From Haloplanus sp. CK5-1 (GTDB taxonomy: Archaea; Halobacteriota; Halobacteria; Halobacteriales; Haloferacaceae), in NCBI RefSeq assembly GCF_037201915.1, contig NZ_CP147505.1, forward strand, positions 558,001 to 622,000: 64,000 bases of DNA. The letters run 5' to 3'. The translations under genes and the position numbers were made by a program. Positions 47,167-56,232 of the stretch are shown piece after piece. Position 1 is the stretch's first letter; each line of letters opens with the position of its first letter. The notes under the pieces were generated by a model. It saw nothing but the letters and a program-made list of their open reading frames with translations, was not told where the DNA came from and did no database searches.

Positions 47167-47526
47167 ATGTCGAATCAGACCGGCGGCAACGCCGACGCCG
47201 ACACGTGTTACGTCATCGATTCGCTCGAACAGATCGGCTCGCAGTGGCGACTGGCCGTCCTGCACGACCTGCAGGACGGGGAGAAGCGGTTCAACGAACT
47301 CAAGCGCTCGACCGGTGCGAGTTCGCGGACGCTCTCCCGAGTCGTCGACGACCTCCAGGAGATGGGTTTCGTCGACCGCCGCCTCGAGGAGGACGCGCCG
47401 GTCGCGACGTACTACTCGCTCACCGAGAAGGGGCGGTCGCTCTGTCCGGTGTTCGACGCCATCGGCGACTGGGCACGCGAGTGGGTCGCCGACCCCGAGG
47501 CGGAGTTCGACGAACAGCCAGCCTGA
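47167..47526 (+). CDS. HxlR-family winged-helix regulator
   Basis: 119 residues. QIGSQWRLAVLHDLQDGEKRF and NELKRSTGASSRTLSRVVDDL form the DNA-binding winged helix of the HxlR/MarR-like group, ending with YYSLTEKGRSL. A cysteine (DTCYVIDSL) before the first helix is in the position used by redox- or quinone-sensing HxlR proteins. It is divergent from doxX and probably controls it. Confidence 0.9.
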   Translation: MSNQTGGNADADTCYVIDSLEQIGSQWRLAVLHDLQDGEKRFNELKRSTGASSRTLSRVVDDLQEMGFVDRRLEEDAPVATYYSLTEKGRSLCPVFDAIGDWAREWVADPEAEFDEQPA

Positions 47527-47578
47527 CACCCTCGCTTCGATGCGACATACTTAGCCGGCCTCGGTCCAACCCTTGCCC

Positions 47579-48586
47579 ATGACGCACCTCCTCGTCCGCG
47601 CCGCCCGGGGCGAACGGACCGAGCGCCCGCCCGTGTGGTTGATGCGACAGGCCGGCCGCCACATCCCCGAATACCGGGAGATCCGCTCGGAGTACAGTTT
47701 CCGCGAGGCCATCGAGACGCCCGAGGTTGCCAAACGCATCACGCTCCTCCCGTGGGACCTGTACGAACCGGACGGCCTGGTCATGTTCTCCGATATCCTG
47801 ACCGTCCTCGAACCCCTCGGCTTCGACTATCACGTCGAGAGCGGCGTCGGTCCGGTCGTCGAGAACCCGGTCGAGGGGCCCGGAGACGCGGAGCGCCCCC
47901 GTGGATCGGTCGAGACCGACCTCGACTTCGTCGGCTCCCTCTTGGACGAACTCGTCGCGGACGTCGGCGACGAGACGGCCATCGTCGGCTTCGCGGGTGG
48001 CCCCTTCACGCTCGCTTCCTACGCCGTCGCGGGCGGTGCGTCGCGGAACCACGGACCGGTACGGCGGTTCCGCGCCCGCCATCCCGAGGCGTTCCGGACG
48101 CTCCTCGCCGCGTTCGCCGACGTCGTCCGGGAGTATCTGGAGTATCAGGCCGACCACGGCGCGGACGTCGTCCAACTGTTCGATACGTACGCGGGCGTGC
48201 TCTCGCCGGCCGACTACCGCGAGTTCGTCCTTCCCCTCCACCGGGAGATCCTCGCCGACCTCTCGGTCCCCTCCATCGTCTTCGTTCGCAACATGGCCGG
48301 CCGCCTCGACAGCCTCGAACGCACCGGCGCGGACGTGGTCGGTCTCGACTGGACCGTCGACATGGCCGACGCGCGGGCCGAACTCGGCGACCGACCGGTG
48401 CAGGGGAACCTCGATCCGCAGTATCTCTTCGGCTCGCCGGAGTTCGTCCGCGAACGGACGGGCGAGGTGATCGACGCCGCCGGGCCGCGTGGACACATCC
48501 TCAACCTCGGCCACGGCGTCCACCGCGACACGCCGGTAGAGTCCGTGCGGGCCTTCGTCGAGACGGCGAAGTCGATCAGCCGGTAG
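47579..48586 (+). CDS. hemE: Uroporphyrinogen decarboxylase
   Basis: 335 residues. PVWLMRQAGRHIPEYREIR is the N-terminal signature of HemE with the catalytic arginines. GFAGGPFTLASY, VVQLFDTYAG and LNLGHGVHRDTPVESV follow in family order. It removes four carboxyl groups from uroporphyrinogen III to give coproporphyrinogen III. It converges on, and overlaps by 11 bp, the oxidase gene. TACTTAG at about 47548-47554 is a TATA candidate that fits start 47579. Confidence 0.96.
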   Translation: MTHLLVRAARGERTERPPVWLMRQAGRHIPEYREIRSEYSFREAIETPEVAKRITLLPWDLYEPDGLVMFSDILTVLEPLGFDYHVESGVGPVVENPVEGPGDAERPRGSVETDLDFVGSLLDELVADVGDETAIVGFAGGPFTLASYAVAGGASRNHGPVRRFRARHPEAFRTLLAAFADVVREYLEYQADHGADVVQLFDTYAGVLSPADYREFVLPLHREILADLSVPSIVFVRNMAGRLDSLERTGADVVGLDWTVDMADARAELGDRPVQGNLDPQYLFGSPEFVRERTGEVIDAAGPRGHILNLGHGVHRDTPVESVRAFVETAKSISR

Positions 48587-49874
48587 CCTCTGCGACGGCC
48601 CGGCCGGTCCCCGACTCGGACGCGAACCGCTCGGCGAGGCGCTTCCCCTCCCTGACTCGTGCCGGGACGCCCATCCGTCCGGCGTAGTTCGACGCGAGCG
48701 TGATTCCTTCGGGAAGGTCGACCGCCTCCATCGCCGTCCACGACCCGTCGTAGGCGGGGATCCCCCGCCGATGTCGGGTGACGTTTATCACCTCGGCCGG
48801 CGCGCCCAGCACCGACTCGAACTCCTCGCGGGCGATACGGCCGATCTCCGTCTCGGAGCGATCCACCAGCCCCGGGTCGCTCATCCCGCCGAGGAAGCAG
48901 GTGTAGACGCCGTCGCGGTCGAACAGGCTGGCGTTCCACGTCACGCCGAGGGTCCGCAGCGACTCGTCGTGACGAACTTGGTAGCCGTAGCCCGCGGGGT
49001 CGGCGTCGGAGACGAGGTGGACGTACGCCAGCGGGTTGTAGTAGAGTCGCCGGAGCGCGCGGGCGCTCTCGGGGTCGACCTCGGACAGCAGGCCGGCGGT
49101 CACGTCCGCCCGCGCGGTGAGGACCACGCGGTCGACGGCGTGGCTCCCGCCGGCGGTGTCGAGTCGGTAGCCGTCGCCGGCGGCCGCGATCCCGTCGACC
49201 GGCGTCTCCAACTCCACCCGTTCGGCGTTGTGGTCGTAGAGCGCACGGGGGAGTTGGGCCATCCCGTCGTCGAACGACACCGGCGGCTGGCGCTCTTTCC
49301 CGTCGAGTCGACGGCGAACGGCCGCGCGGACGAGACTCCCCGACCGCTCCATCCGACTGACCGTCCGCAGCGCGTACTTCCCCGGCATCTCGGCCGGGTC
49401 GGAACCGTAGATGCCGCCGAACAGGGGTTCGATCACGTTGTGGTACGCCTCCCGGCCGAACTTCCGGACGAAGTAGTCGGCGGCCGTCTCGTCGTCGCGG
49501 GCCCCGTCGGTCAGCGGTTCGGCGAGCATCCGGAGTTTCCCGCGGGCCGAGAGGAGGTCCGTCGACAGGAACTCCCGGGGTGAGAACGGCACCTGCCGGA
49601 GCCGACCGTCGGCGTACACGTACAGCGGGAGGTCGGTGTCGGCGGTTCGGACGTCGTCTTCGATCCCGCAGGCCTCGATCAGCGACTCTATCTCCGGCGT
49701 CAACCGCGTGCGCTGTGGCCCGTGTTCGAGCACCCGGCCGTCGACCGTCGTCGACCGGATGACGCCACCGGGCTCCGCCGACGCCTCGAACGCGACGGCG
49801 TCGACGCCGCGCTCCCGGAGGTGGTGTGTGAGCGCGAGCCCCGTGATCCCCGCGCCGACGACGCCGACGGTCAT
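48576..49874 (-). CDS. hemY: FAD-dependent protoporphyrinogen/coproporphyrinogen oxidase (HemY/CgoX type)
   Basis: 432 residues. The FAD-binding VGVVGAGITGLALTHHL opens the protein; EHGPQRTRLTPE, FGGIYGSDPAEM and the C-terminal GITLASNYAGRMGVPARV match HemY-type oxidases. It oxidises protoporphyrinogen IX or coproporphyrinogen III; sequence alone does not separate the two. The start at 49874 overlaps the hemH stop by 4 nt, so hemH and hemY are co-translated. Confidence 0.92.
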   Translation of the reverse strand: MTVGVVGAGITGLALTHHLRERGVDAVAFEASAEPGGVIRSTTVDGRVLEHGPQRTRLTPEIESLIEACGIEDDVRTADTDLPLYVYADGRLRQVPFSPREFLSTDLLSARGKLRMLAEPLTDGARDDETAADYFVRKFGREAYHNVIEPLFGGIYGSDPAEMPGKYALRTVSRMERSGSLVRAAVRRRLDGKERQPPVSFDDGMAQLPRALYDHNAERVELETPVDGIAAAGDGYRLDTAGGSHAVDRVVLTARADVTAGLLSEVDPESARALRRLYYNPLAYVHLVSDADPAGYGYQVRHDESLRTLGVTWNASLFDRDGVYTCFLGGMSDPGLVDRSETEIGRIAREEFESVLGAPAEVINVTRHRRGIPAYDGSWTAMEAVDLPEGITLASNYAGRMGVPARVREGKRLAERFASESGTGRAVAEATG

Positions 49875-50917
49875 GTCTCGTGGGGGGCGTTCAGGCACAC
49901 CGTTCCGGGCTCGTCGCGGCACTCACACTGGTGGAGACCGGCGTACTCCGGATCGTACCCCGCCACGAGCGGTTCGACCAGGTCCGCGAGCGCGCCGACG
50001 AACCGCTCGTCGTCGTACGGGACGGGGACGCGGTGGAACTCCAGGCCGCGCTCCTCGGCCTCCTCCCGGAGCTCGACGTCGAGTTCCGACAGCGTCTCGC
50101 TCTGTTCGTGCATGAAGCTCACCGGTTCGACGACGACGCGGTCGGCCTCGACCGCCTCGATAACCTCCTCCACGTCGGGGTCGGTCCACTCCACGTCGCG
50201 GTTCTCGTGGTTCTGGTAGCCGAGTTCGTAGTCGTCGACGTCGAGCGCCGTCGCCACCACGTCACAGAACTCCTCGACGTACTCCACGTACCGGCTCCCC
50301 TCGTCGAGGTAGTACTGGGGCGTGCCGTGTGCGGAGAAGACGAGTCGGGTGCCGTCCCCGAGCGAGAGGTCGTTGTCGTCGAGATAGTTGCGGATGTTGT
50401 CGATGCGGACCCGGTTGTACGCAGGATGCTTGTGCCAGCCGGTCACGGCCTCGACGGGGACGTCCCACGCCGCCTCGTCGAGGGCCTCGTCGAGTTCGTC
50501 CAGCGACTGGACGGTGGTCGACGGACCACACAGCGGGTAGATCGGCAGGCCGATCAGCCGGTCGACGCCGTCCTCGCGGGCGGCCTCGATTGCGTCCGTG
50601 ATGAACGGGTCGGTGTACTGCATCCCGTAGTACGTCTCGACGTCGTACCCCCGCCCCTCGACCTCCTCGGCGAGCATCGTCGCCTGCGTCGTCGCGTGGT
50701 CGATCAGTGGGGAGCCGCCGATCTCGTCGTACTCCTCCATGAGGCCGGGCGCGCGGCGCTTGGCCAGTTCCCGTGCCCGCTCCCGGGCCGCCTCCTCGCT
50801 CGTCTCGCCCTCGATGGACATGTTCGCCATGAAGATGCGCTCCAGATAGTCGAGGACGACGTCTCTTCGACCCTCCGACGGCTCACCGAAGTTGAGCAGG
50901 ACGATTCCGGTTGTCAT
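49871..50917 (-). CDS. hemH: Ferrochelatase
   Basis: 348 residues. VLLNFGEPS at the N terminus, GLPIYPLCGPST, LVFSAHGTPQYYLDEGSRY with the catalytic histidine and PVSFMHEQSETLSEL with the catalytic glutamate identify HemH. It inserts iron into the porphyrin. The C-terminal extension CECRDEPGTVC contains three cysteines, which may bind a metal or cluster; a fourth is not seen. First gene of hemH-hemY, reading toward hemE. Confidence 0.93.
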   Translation of the reverse strand: MTTGIVLLNFGEPSEGRRDVVLDYLERIFMANMSIEGETSEEAARERARELAKRRAPGLMEEYDEIGGSPLIDHATTQATMLAEEVEGRGYDVETYYGMQYTDPFITDAIEAAREDGVDRLIGLPIYPLCGPSTTVQSLDELDEALDEAAWDVPVEAVTGWHKHPAYNRVRIDNIRNYLDDNDLSLGDGTRLVFSAHGTPQYYLDEGSRYVEYVEEFCDVVATALDVDDYELGYQNHENRDVEWTDPDVEEVIEAVEADRVVVEPVSFMHEQSETLSELDVELREEAEERGLEFHRVPVPYDDERFVGALADLVEPLVAGYDPEYAGLHQCECRDEPGTVCLNAPHET

Positions 50918-50999
50918 ACGCTTCGCCTAGGGGGAGGTCGATACAAAACCTGTCGGTCGTCACGACGATCCGAAGTTCGACCCCACGATTTATCAACGG

Positions 51000-52364
51000 T
51001 CACCCGCCGAGTCGGTGGAGCGCGCCGGTCGTCCCAGTCGGCTCCGACCGTTCGCTCGACAGGACGTAGAGGCGGCCGTCCGGGTCCCGACCGAACCCGC
51101 GGACGATTCGCCCGACGTCCCGGACGGCGACCGTCGAGAGTGGCCAGCGGCCGTCCGCCGTCGGGTCGGCCACGAACAGGCGACCGTCGGCCCGTCGGTC
51201 GGCGAAGACGTACCGTCCGTCCAGCGGGTCGATCGACCCGCGATACCGGTAGCCGCCGACGACGGCGACGCCGGTCGGCGTGTCGGTCGCCGCTCTCCCC
51301 GGATGCGGATACTCCACGACCGGATCACGGAGGCGCTCGCCCGAGAGCGTGTGACTCGGACAGCCGGTCGGTTCATCGGTCGGTGCCGAGGGATCGAAAC
51401 AGTGTGTCGCCTCGTGAACGTTCCAGCCGTAGTTCCCGCCCCGTGTCACGCGGTTCACCTCCTCGTAGCGACTCCCGCCCGCGTCCGCGACGAGGAGGAC
51501 CTCGCCGTCGACCGAGAGGTCCCGCGGGTCGCGAAACCCCCACGCCCACTGCTCGTCGAAGCCGCGCCGACCGACCAGCGGGTTGTCCGCCGGGACGGCG
51601 TAGCCGTCGCCCCACTCGCTCACCGTCCCAGCCGTCGCCGACGGGTCGGCGTCGACGTCGACCCGGAGGACGCTCCCGAGGAGGTTGGTCGTCAGGTCCT
51701 GTCCGTTGCCACCGCGGGTCCGCTCGTACCAGTCCTCGGCGTGGCCCCGTCCCACGTCGCCACCGCCACCACCGTCCCCGATGCCGACGTAGAGGCGGTC
51801 GTCCGGCCCGAATCCGAGTGCGCCACCGTTGTGGTTCGACTGTGGCTGTGGGACCGCCAGCAGCAAGCGCTCCTCGCCGACCTCGTCGGTCTCCGGATCG
51901 AGACGGACCTCGGACAGGACGGACGTGTGGGAGTATCCCGCCGGCGTCGACTCGCCGGCCGGTCCGCTGTACCGGACGAACAGCCGTCCGGTGGCCGCGA
52001 ACTCGGGGTGGGTCGCCATTCCGAGGAGGCCCCGTGTCTCCCCTTCCTCTTCGAGGGCGACGATCCGATCCGAGAGGTCGAGAACCGGGCGCTCGCGGTC
52101 GCCTCGGTACACTTGCCCCGGCTGATCGGCGACGTACCGTCGGTCGATCCCCGCCGGCATCGCCACGTCCGTCGGTGCGGTAAACCCCGTCGCGACCGGG
52201 GTGGTTCCGACCCCTGCCGAATCGGGCGACCTCACCGGCGTGTCCGTCGGCCCGTCGTCGGTCGCGGTGGGCGTCGTCCCGCCGTCGCTCCCGCACCCGG
52301 CGAGGGCAGTCAGGAGGATACCCCCCGCTCGACGCAGGAACCGGCGACGGCCCTGCCCCGTCAT
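51000..52364 (-). CDS. PQQ-type sugar dehydrogenase (GSDH family) lipoprotein
   Basis: 454 residues. Tat signal GRRRFLRRAGG and lipobox LTALAGC (cysteine near 24), then a six-bladed propeller of the glucose/sorbosone dehydrogenase family: RGLLGMATHPEFAATGRLFV, SNHNGGALGFGPDDRLYVGI, GFRDPRDLSVDG and GGNYGWNV. It would oxidise sugars outside the membrane and pass electrons on. The cofactor cannot be verified from the sequence. Start 52364 sets the signal peptide at the N terminus. Confidence 0.9.
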   Translation of the reverse strand: MTGQGRRRFLRRAGGILLTALAGCGSDGGTTPTATDDGPTDTPVRSPDSAGVGTTPVATGFTAPTDVAMPAGIDRRYVADQPGQVYRGDRERPVLDLSDRIVALEEEGETRGLLGMATHPEFAATGRLFVRYSGPAGESTPAGYSHTSVLSEVRLDPETDEVGEERLLLAVPQPQSNHNGGALGFGPDDRLYVGIGDGGGGGDVGRGHAEDWYERTRGGNGQDLTTNLLGSVLRVDVDADPSATAGTVSEWGDGYAVPADNPLVGRRGFDEQWAWGFRDPRDLSVDGEVLLVADAGGSRYEEVNRVTRGGNYGWNVHEATHCFDPSAPTDEPTGCPSHTLSGERLRDPVVEYPHPGRAATDTPTGVAVVGGYRYRGSIDPLDGRYVFADRRADGRLFVADPTADGRWPLSTVAVRDVGRIVRGFGRDPDGRLYVLSSERSEPTGTTGALHRLGG

Positions 52365-52549
52365 TCCCCGGTCGAACCGCCGTTCGGTCGGGGTCGTGTC
52401 GCTCGGTGCACGATCGTACGTGCGTCGCGACCGGTGTAGTCCCTTCGGCGGTCGGGATCGACCGCCGGCCGGGTCGACGCCAGAACGTCTCGGGGCGGCA
52501 CCCCGACGGGTCGGCCGTTCTCGCGTGGCTCCCTCGGTATGCTCCGGAT

Positions 52550-52557
52550 ACCTATAT
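52550..52557 (+). promoter_or_regulatory. TATA box of the 57-aa gene
   Basis: ACCTATAT, about 27 nt before the GTG at 52581. Confidence 0.5.
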
Positions 52558-52580
52558 CCGATGGGGGACGAGGAGGCCGT

Positions 52581-52754
52581 GTGTCTTCCGAGTCGACGAC
52601 CGACGCGCGGGACGGTGAATCGGAGCGGATGGGGACCGCGGCCGCCATCGAGACCCAACTGATCGCGGCGCTCGAGGGGGCGGAGGATCGGGAGATTCGC
52701 TATCACCTCCGCCAGGCACTCCAACTCGTCGAGGCGCTCGACGACCCCGAGTGA
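52581..52754 (+). CDS. 57-aa acidic conserved-looking protein
   Basis: Starts at a GTG placed where a leaderless transcript from the TATA box would begin. After a Ser/Thr/Asp-rich N terminus come two helices, IETQLIAALEGAEDREIRYH and LRQALQLVEAL, likely a small helical hairpin. It does not fall in the shadow of a gene on the other strand. No function recognised. Confidence 0.6.
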   Translation: MSSESTTDARDGESERMGTAAAIETQLIAALEGAEDREIRYHLRQALQLVEALDDPE

Positions 52755-52858
52755 TGCCGTCGGTCACCCCCCGATTCGAGGGCCGACTCACGGCAGACGG
52801 CGCGAGTCGCCGTCGACAGTTAGTAATCGTTATACGCGGGGTGAACTAGGCCCCACGT

Positions 52859-53698
52859 ATGCAACGACGCGCTGTAGCGATCTACGTCGCGTTATTCGTG
52901 GTTCTCGGCGCGGCGTCGTACTCGCTTATCGCGACGGCCAGTGCGCCGACGGTCACGTTCGAAAACCCCGATCACAGCCTCTCCGAGGGCGACCGGATCA
53001 CGGTCGACGACCGCCAGTACACCGTCTCGTCGATCACGGCGGAGACGTCCGAGGGAGAGGTCACCCGCTCGGGTGAACTGAGTTGGACCAACGACTCCGC
53101 GCGCTACACCCAGACGTGGGAGCACAACGCCACCGTCACGTACCAAGACGAGGAGTACCGCGTCCTCGTCGCCGAGGGCGACGACCCCTCGACGTTCCGA
53201 CTGCAGGAGGAGCTCAATCGCACCGCCATCTTACAGGAAGACGACACCGTGAACGACGAGACGGTCACCGTGAACGGCACGGAGTACGTCGTCCGTGAGG
53301 AGGGCGACAGCCGGACGCTGATCCCGTCGAGCGAGTACTTCCCCGAACCGTCCTCGACCGAGTACGGCGAGGGCGATACCATCCAGTACCAGGGCAACGC
53401 AACGACGGTCAGTAGCGTCACCGGCGACGGCGCGACGCTCGCGTGGACCGGATCGAAGACCAACACCGTCGGTGTCGACCACAACGCGAACGTCACCGTG
53501 AACGGGCAGACGTACTTCGCCCACTTCCCCGACAATAGCACGCTCGTCCTCGAAGCCGACTACGGCGCCTACGAGCGCCAGACTCAGGAGATCGACCGAT
53601 ACGAGAACCACGTCAACGGGCTCTGGGGTGTCTCGATCGTGAGCTTCGCCACGGCCGTCATGCTGCTCGGCATGGCGTACATGCCCTCGCGGTACTGA
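52859..53698 (+). CDS. Membrane protein with four short beta repeats
   Basis: 279 residues with one helix at each end (about 5-27 and 250-275), so both termini sit in or at the membrane and the middle is outside. The middle holds related segments: EGDRITVDDRQYTVSSI, NDETVTVNGTEYVV, EGDTIQYQGNATTVSSV and NANVTVNGQTYFAHF. N-glycosylation sequons are frequent. GTTATACG at about 52828-52835 is a TATA candidate. Function unknown; its closeness to the ba3 oxidase genes may mean a role there. Confidence 0.75.
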   Translation: MQRRAVAIYVALFVVLGAASYSLIATASAPTVTFENPDHSLSEGDRITVDDRQYTVSSITAETSEGEVTRSGELSWTNDSARYTQTWEHNATVTYQDEEYRVLVAEGDDPSTFRLQEELNRTAILQEDDTVNDETVTVNGTEYVVREEGDSRTLIPSSEYFPEPSSTEYGEGDTIQYQGNATTVSSVTGDGATLAWTGSKTNTVGVDHNANVTVNGQTYFAHFPDNSTLVLEADYGAYERQTQEIDRYENHVNGLWGVSIVSFATAVMLLGMAYMPSRY

Positions 53699-53924
53699 CG
53701 ACGCGGCGTCCCTTTCTCCGTACCCTCTCGCTACGACGGCTTCGTCTCGGCGGGACCGTCGGCCAACCGGCGTCTTTCCGTCCCCGGAGTGGGCGCTCCG
53801 TCGCGGGTGCCTATCGCTCGACCGACCACGAGGAGAGTGACGACGGGCGTGCGAAGCCGACAGGCGGGAGGAAGAACGGCATCAGTCGGACGACGGACGT
53901 CCCGCAACGCCGCTCGCGCGAGGG

Positions 53925-54521
53925 CTATCCGCCCTGTACCGGGATCTTCGCCAGTTCGACGAGCCGTTCGATCGTCTCGACCGAGCCATCGTCCTCCGGG
54001 TAGACGAGTGCCACCACCTCGACGGCGTCGGGCGTCGACCCGGCGGGGATCGACCACTCGCCGGTGACGGTTCGGCTCTCTTCCGGCGGCACTCGATCGG
54101 TGCTCGTCCGGCCGCTGATCGATCGCCCGTCGCGGAGGACGACGCTGAGCAACTGGAACTCGTAGTCCGTCTCCCCGCCGTTGGTCACGTCGACGGTGAG
54201 CGAGAGCGACCACCGGTCGCCCTCGGCCTCCCGCAGGGTCGCCTCGGTGAGCGTCTCGGTGCGGTCCGTCGTCGGGAGGAGGTCGTCGCCGACGCCGACC
54301 GCGTCCGACTCCGGCGTGGGCGTCCCCGTGTCGGTCGTGTCCTCGGGATTGTCGTCGCCGGCGAACTGCTGCCGGAAGAGTTCGAAAAACGTCGCCCCTT
54401 CGATGACGAGTGGGACGCCGATGGCGAACCCGACCAAGAGACGGATCAGTGTCCGCTTCGAGATGGCTCCGTCCTCGGTGTCGGTGTCGGTGGTCGGCGT
54501 GTCGTCGGTGTCGTCGGTCAC
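53925..54521 (-). CDS. Membrane-anchored protein with extracellular beta domain
   Basis: 198 residues. Acidic Thr/Asp-rich N terminus, one hydrophobic helix (LIRLLVGFAIGVPLVIEGATFF), a linker, then a beta-rich domain with WSLSLTVDVTNGGETDYEFQ, resembling the DUF4352-like fold seen outside many cells. It is the last gene of the minus-strand group that encodes the ba3 oxidase, 31 nt after cbaA, so it may assist that enzyme. No known family is claimed. Confidence 0.65.
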   Translation of the reverse strand: MTDDTDDTPTTDTDTEDGAISKRTLIRLLVGFAIGVPLVIEGATFFELFRQQFAGDDNPEDTTDTGTPTPESDAVGVGDDLLPTTDRTETLTEATLREAEGDRWSLSLTVDVTNGGETDYEFQLLSVVLRDGRSISGRTSTDRVPPEESRTVTGEWSIPAGSTPDAVEVVALVYPEDDGSVETIERLVELAKIPVQGG

Positions 54522-54552
54522 GAGTGAGTGGTGTCGCGTGTGTTCGGACGTG

Positions 54553-56232
54553 TCAGACCGGGATCGGTGGGCTCCCCGGAGTCAGGAGACCGTCACCGAC
54601 CAGCGCCCAGAGCGGCAGGCCGTACGCGAGGACGATCAGCAGGATGGCGACGGCGGTCCACAGTTTCAGGTTGTCGAGGATGCGGGGACTGTGCTCCGGT
54701 CCGGACAGCGGTGTGGGGATGGCGCTGTTGACTCGGATGGTGTCGGTGCCGTCGCCGCCGAACCACGTCCCGACGATGACGATCAGGAAGAGGACGAGCG
54801 CGACGAACAGCAGCGTCCCCCCGACGGCGATCTGGATACGCATCTCGCTGACGCCGCCGACGACTCCTTGGAACGTCACGCTATCGTACTGTGGTTCGGC
54901 GGTCCGGCGCGGCACGCCGGCGAGGCCGGCGCGGTGCATCGCGTTCGACATCAGGGTCATACCGACGAACCACAGGTACGGCTGGACTGTCGCGAGCGAC
55001 CGGAACCGCAGGCGGTTGCCGGTGATCTGGGGGAACAGCCAGTAGCCCGCCGCCATGAACGTGAGCGCCGACGCGGTGCCGACGGTGAGGTGGAAGTGCC
55101 CCGGCACCCACAGCGTGTTGTGGATGAGGTAGTTGATGTTCATGCCCGCGTTGATCATGCCGGAGAAGCCGCCGGCGGCGAACATGAGACCGGCGAGCGC
55201 GCAGCCGGCGAACGCGGGTTCGTCCCACGGGAGTTTCCGCAGCCAGCCGAGCCGCCCCTCACCACCGCGCTGTCGCGCGCCGTGTTCCATGCTGGCGACG
55301 ACGGTGAAGGCAGTGAGCAGGCTCGGCAACAGCAGGAACATGGTGTTCGTCATCGCGATGAACTTGAACCCCTCCGGGATGCCGGGGTCGGTGTACTGGT
55401 GGTGGAAGCCGACCGGCGTCGAGAGGAGGAGAAAGAGGACGAACACCACGCGTGCGAGCGGGTCGCTGAACAGCCGACCGCCCGAGAGTTTCGGCAGGAC
55501 GGTGTACCAGATGAAGTAGGCCGGCATGAGCCAGAAGTAGACGACCGGGTGGCCGAAGTACCAGAACAGCGTCCGCGTGAGCAGGGGGTCGACCTGTTCG
55601 ATGAGGCCGAGCGACCACGGCAGGAGGAAGAAGATGACCTCGACGGCGACGCCGGCCGAGGAGATGTACCACATCAGCATCGTCGTCAGCACCATGAACG
55701 TCTGGAGCGGGATGCGCTCGTCGGGGTTGTCGCCCCGCCACCGCCAGTAGGTGCGGAACCAGTCGAGGCCGGCGAGCCACGACCCGACGATGAACAGCGT
55801 GAGGCCCGTGTAGAAGGCCGGGTGTGCCTGCATCGGGGCGTAGAACGTGTAGAGCACGTCTGCGTTCATCGGTATCGACGGCACTACGCCGCCCAGGATG
55901 GCCGCCGCAGCCATCACGGCCCCGACGAGCATCAGCCCGAACCACGTCATCGCGAACCGTGCGCTCGGCAGGGAGCGGTCGAGGCTCCGTGTGACGCCCC
56001 AAGTGAACATTCCACAGAGCGCAAACGTCGTGAATACGAGCGCCAGGAGGACGCCGTGGCCGGTCAGCACCGTGTAGTAGTCCGCGGAACTGACGAACCC
56101 ACGGAAGACGTCCGTTCGATGGAGCGCCTGTATCATGCCGAACAGGCCGCCGACCCCGAGTGCGGCGAAGGCGACGGCCATGTTCCAGCGAACGATGCGT
56201 GCGTCGGTCGGGAAGTCGTCGACGTATGCCAT
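54553..56232 (-). CDS. cbaA: ba3-type terminal oxidase subunit I
   Basis: 559 residues, about 13 helices. Low-spin heme histidine in YYTVLTGHGVLLALVF; the CuB histidine and Tyr in FWYFGHPVVYFWLMPAY; the CuB pair in GFHHQYTDPG; heme ligands in WVPGHFHLTVG. The spacing and GHPVVYF variant fit the B-type (ba3) heme-copper oxidases of Natronomonas and Thermus. It reduces oxygen and pumps protons with electrons from halocyanin. It begins one base after the end of cbaB. Confidence 0.94.
   Translation of the reverse strand: MAYVDDFPTDARIVRWNMAVAFAALGVGGLFGMIQALHRTDVFRGFVSSADYYTVLTGHGVLLALVFTTFALCGMFTWGVTRSLDRSLPSARFAMTWFGLMLVGAVMAAAAILGGVVPSIPMNADVLYTFYAPMQAHPAFYTGLTLFIVGSWLAGLDWFRTYWRWRGDNPDERIPLQTFMVLTTMLMWYISSAGVAVEVIFFLLPWSLGLIEQVDPLLTRTLFWYFGHPVVYFWLMPAYFIWYTVLPKLSGGRLFSDPLARVVFVLFLLLSTPVGFHHQYTDPGIPEGFKFIAMTNTMFLLLPSLLTAFTVVASMEHGARQRGGEGRLGWLRKLPWDEPAFAGCALAGLMFAAGGFSGMINAGMNINYLIHNTLWVPGHFHLTVGTASALTFMAAGYWLFPQITGNRLRFRSLATVQPYLWFVGMTLMSNAMHRAGLAGVPRRTAEPQYDSVTFQGVVGGVSEMRIQIAVGGTLLFVALVLFLIVIVGTWFGGDGTDTIRVNSAIPTPLSGPEHSPRILDNLKLWTAVAILLIVLAYGLPLWALVGDGLLTPGSPPIPV

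Noticed and set aside
53699-53924. Possible gene between the repeat-containing membrane protein and the ba3 group
   Set aside because: Frames on both strands are short, Arg-rich and without start signals; no RNA gene structure was recognised.
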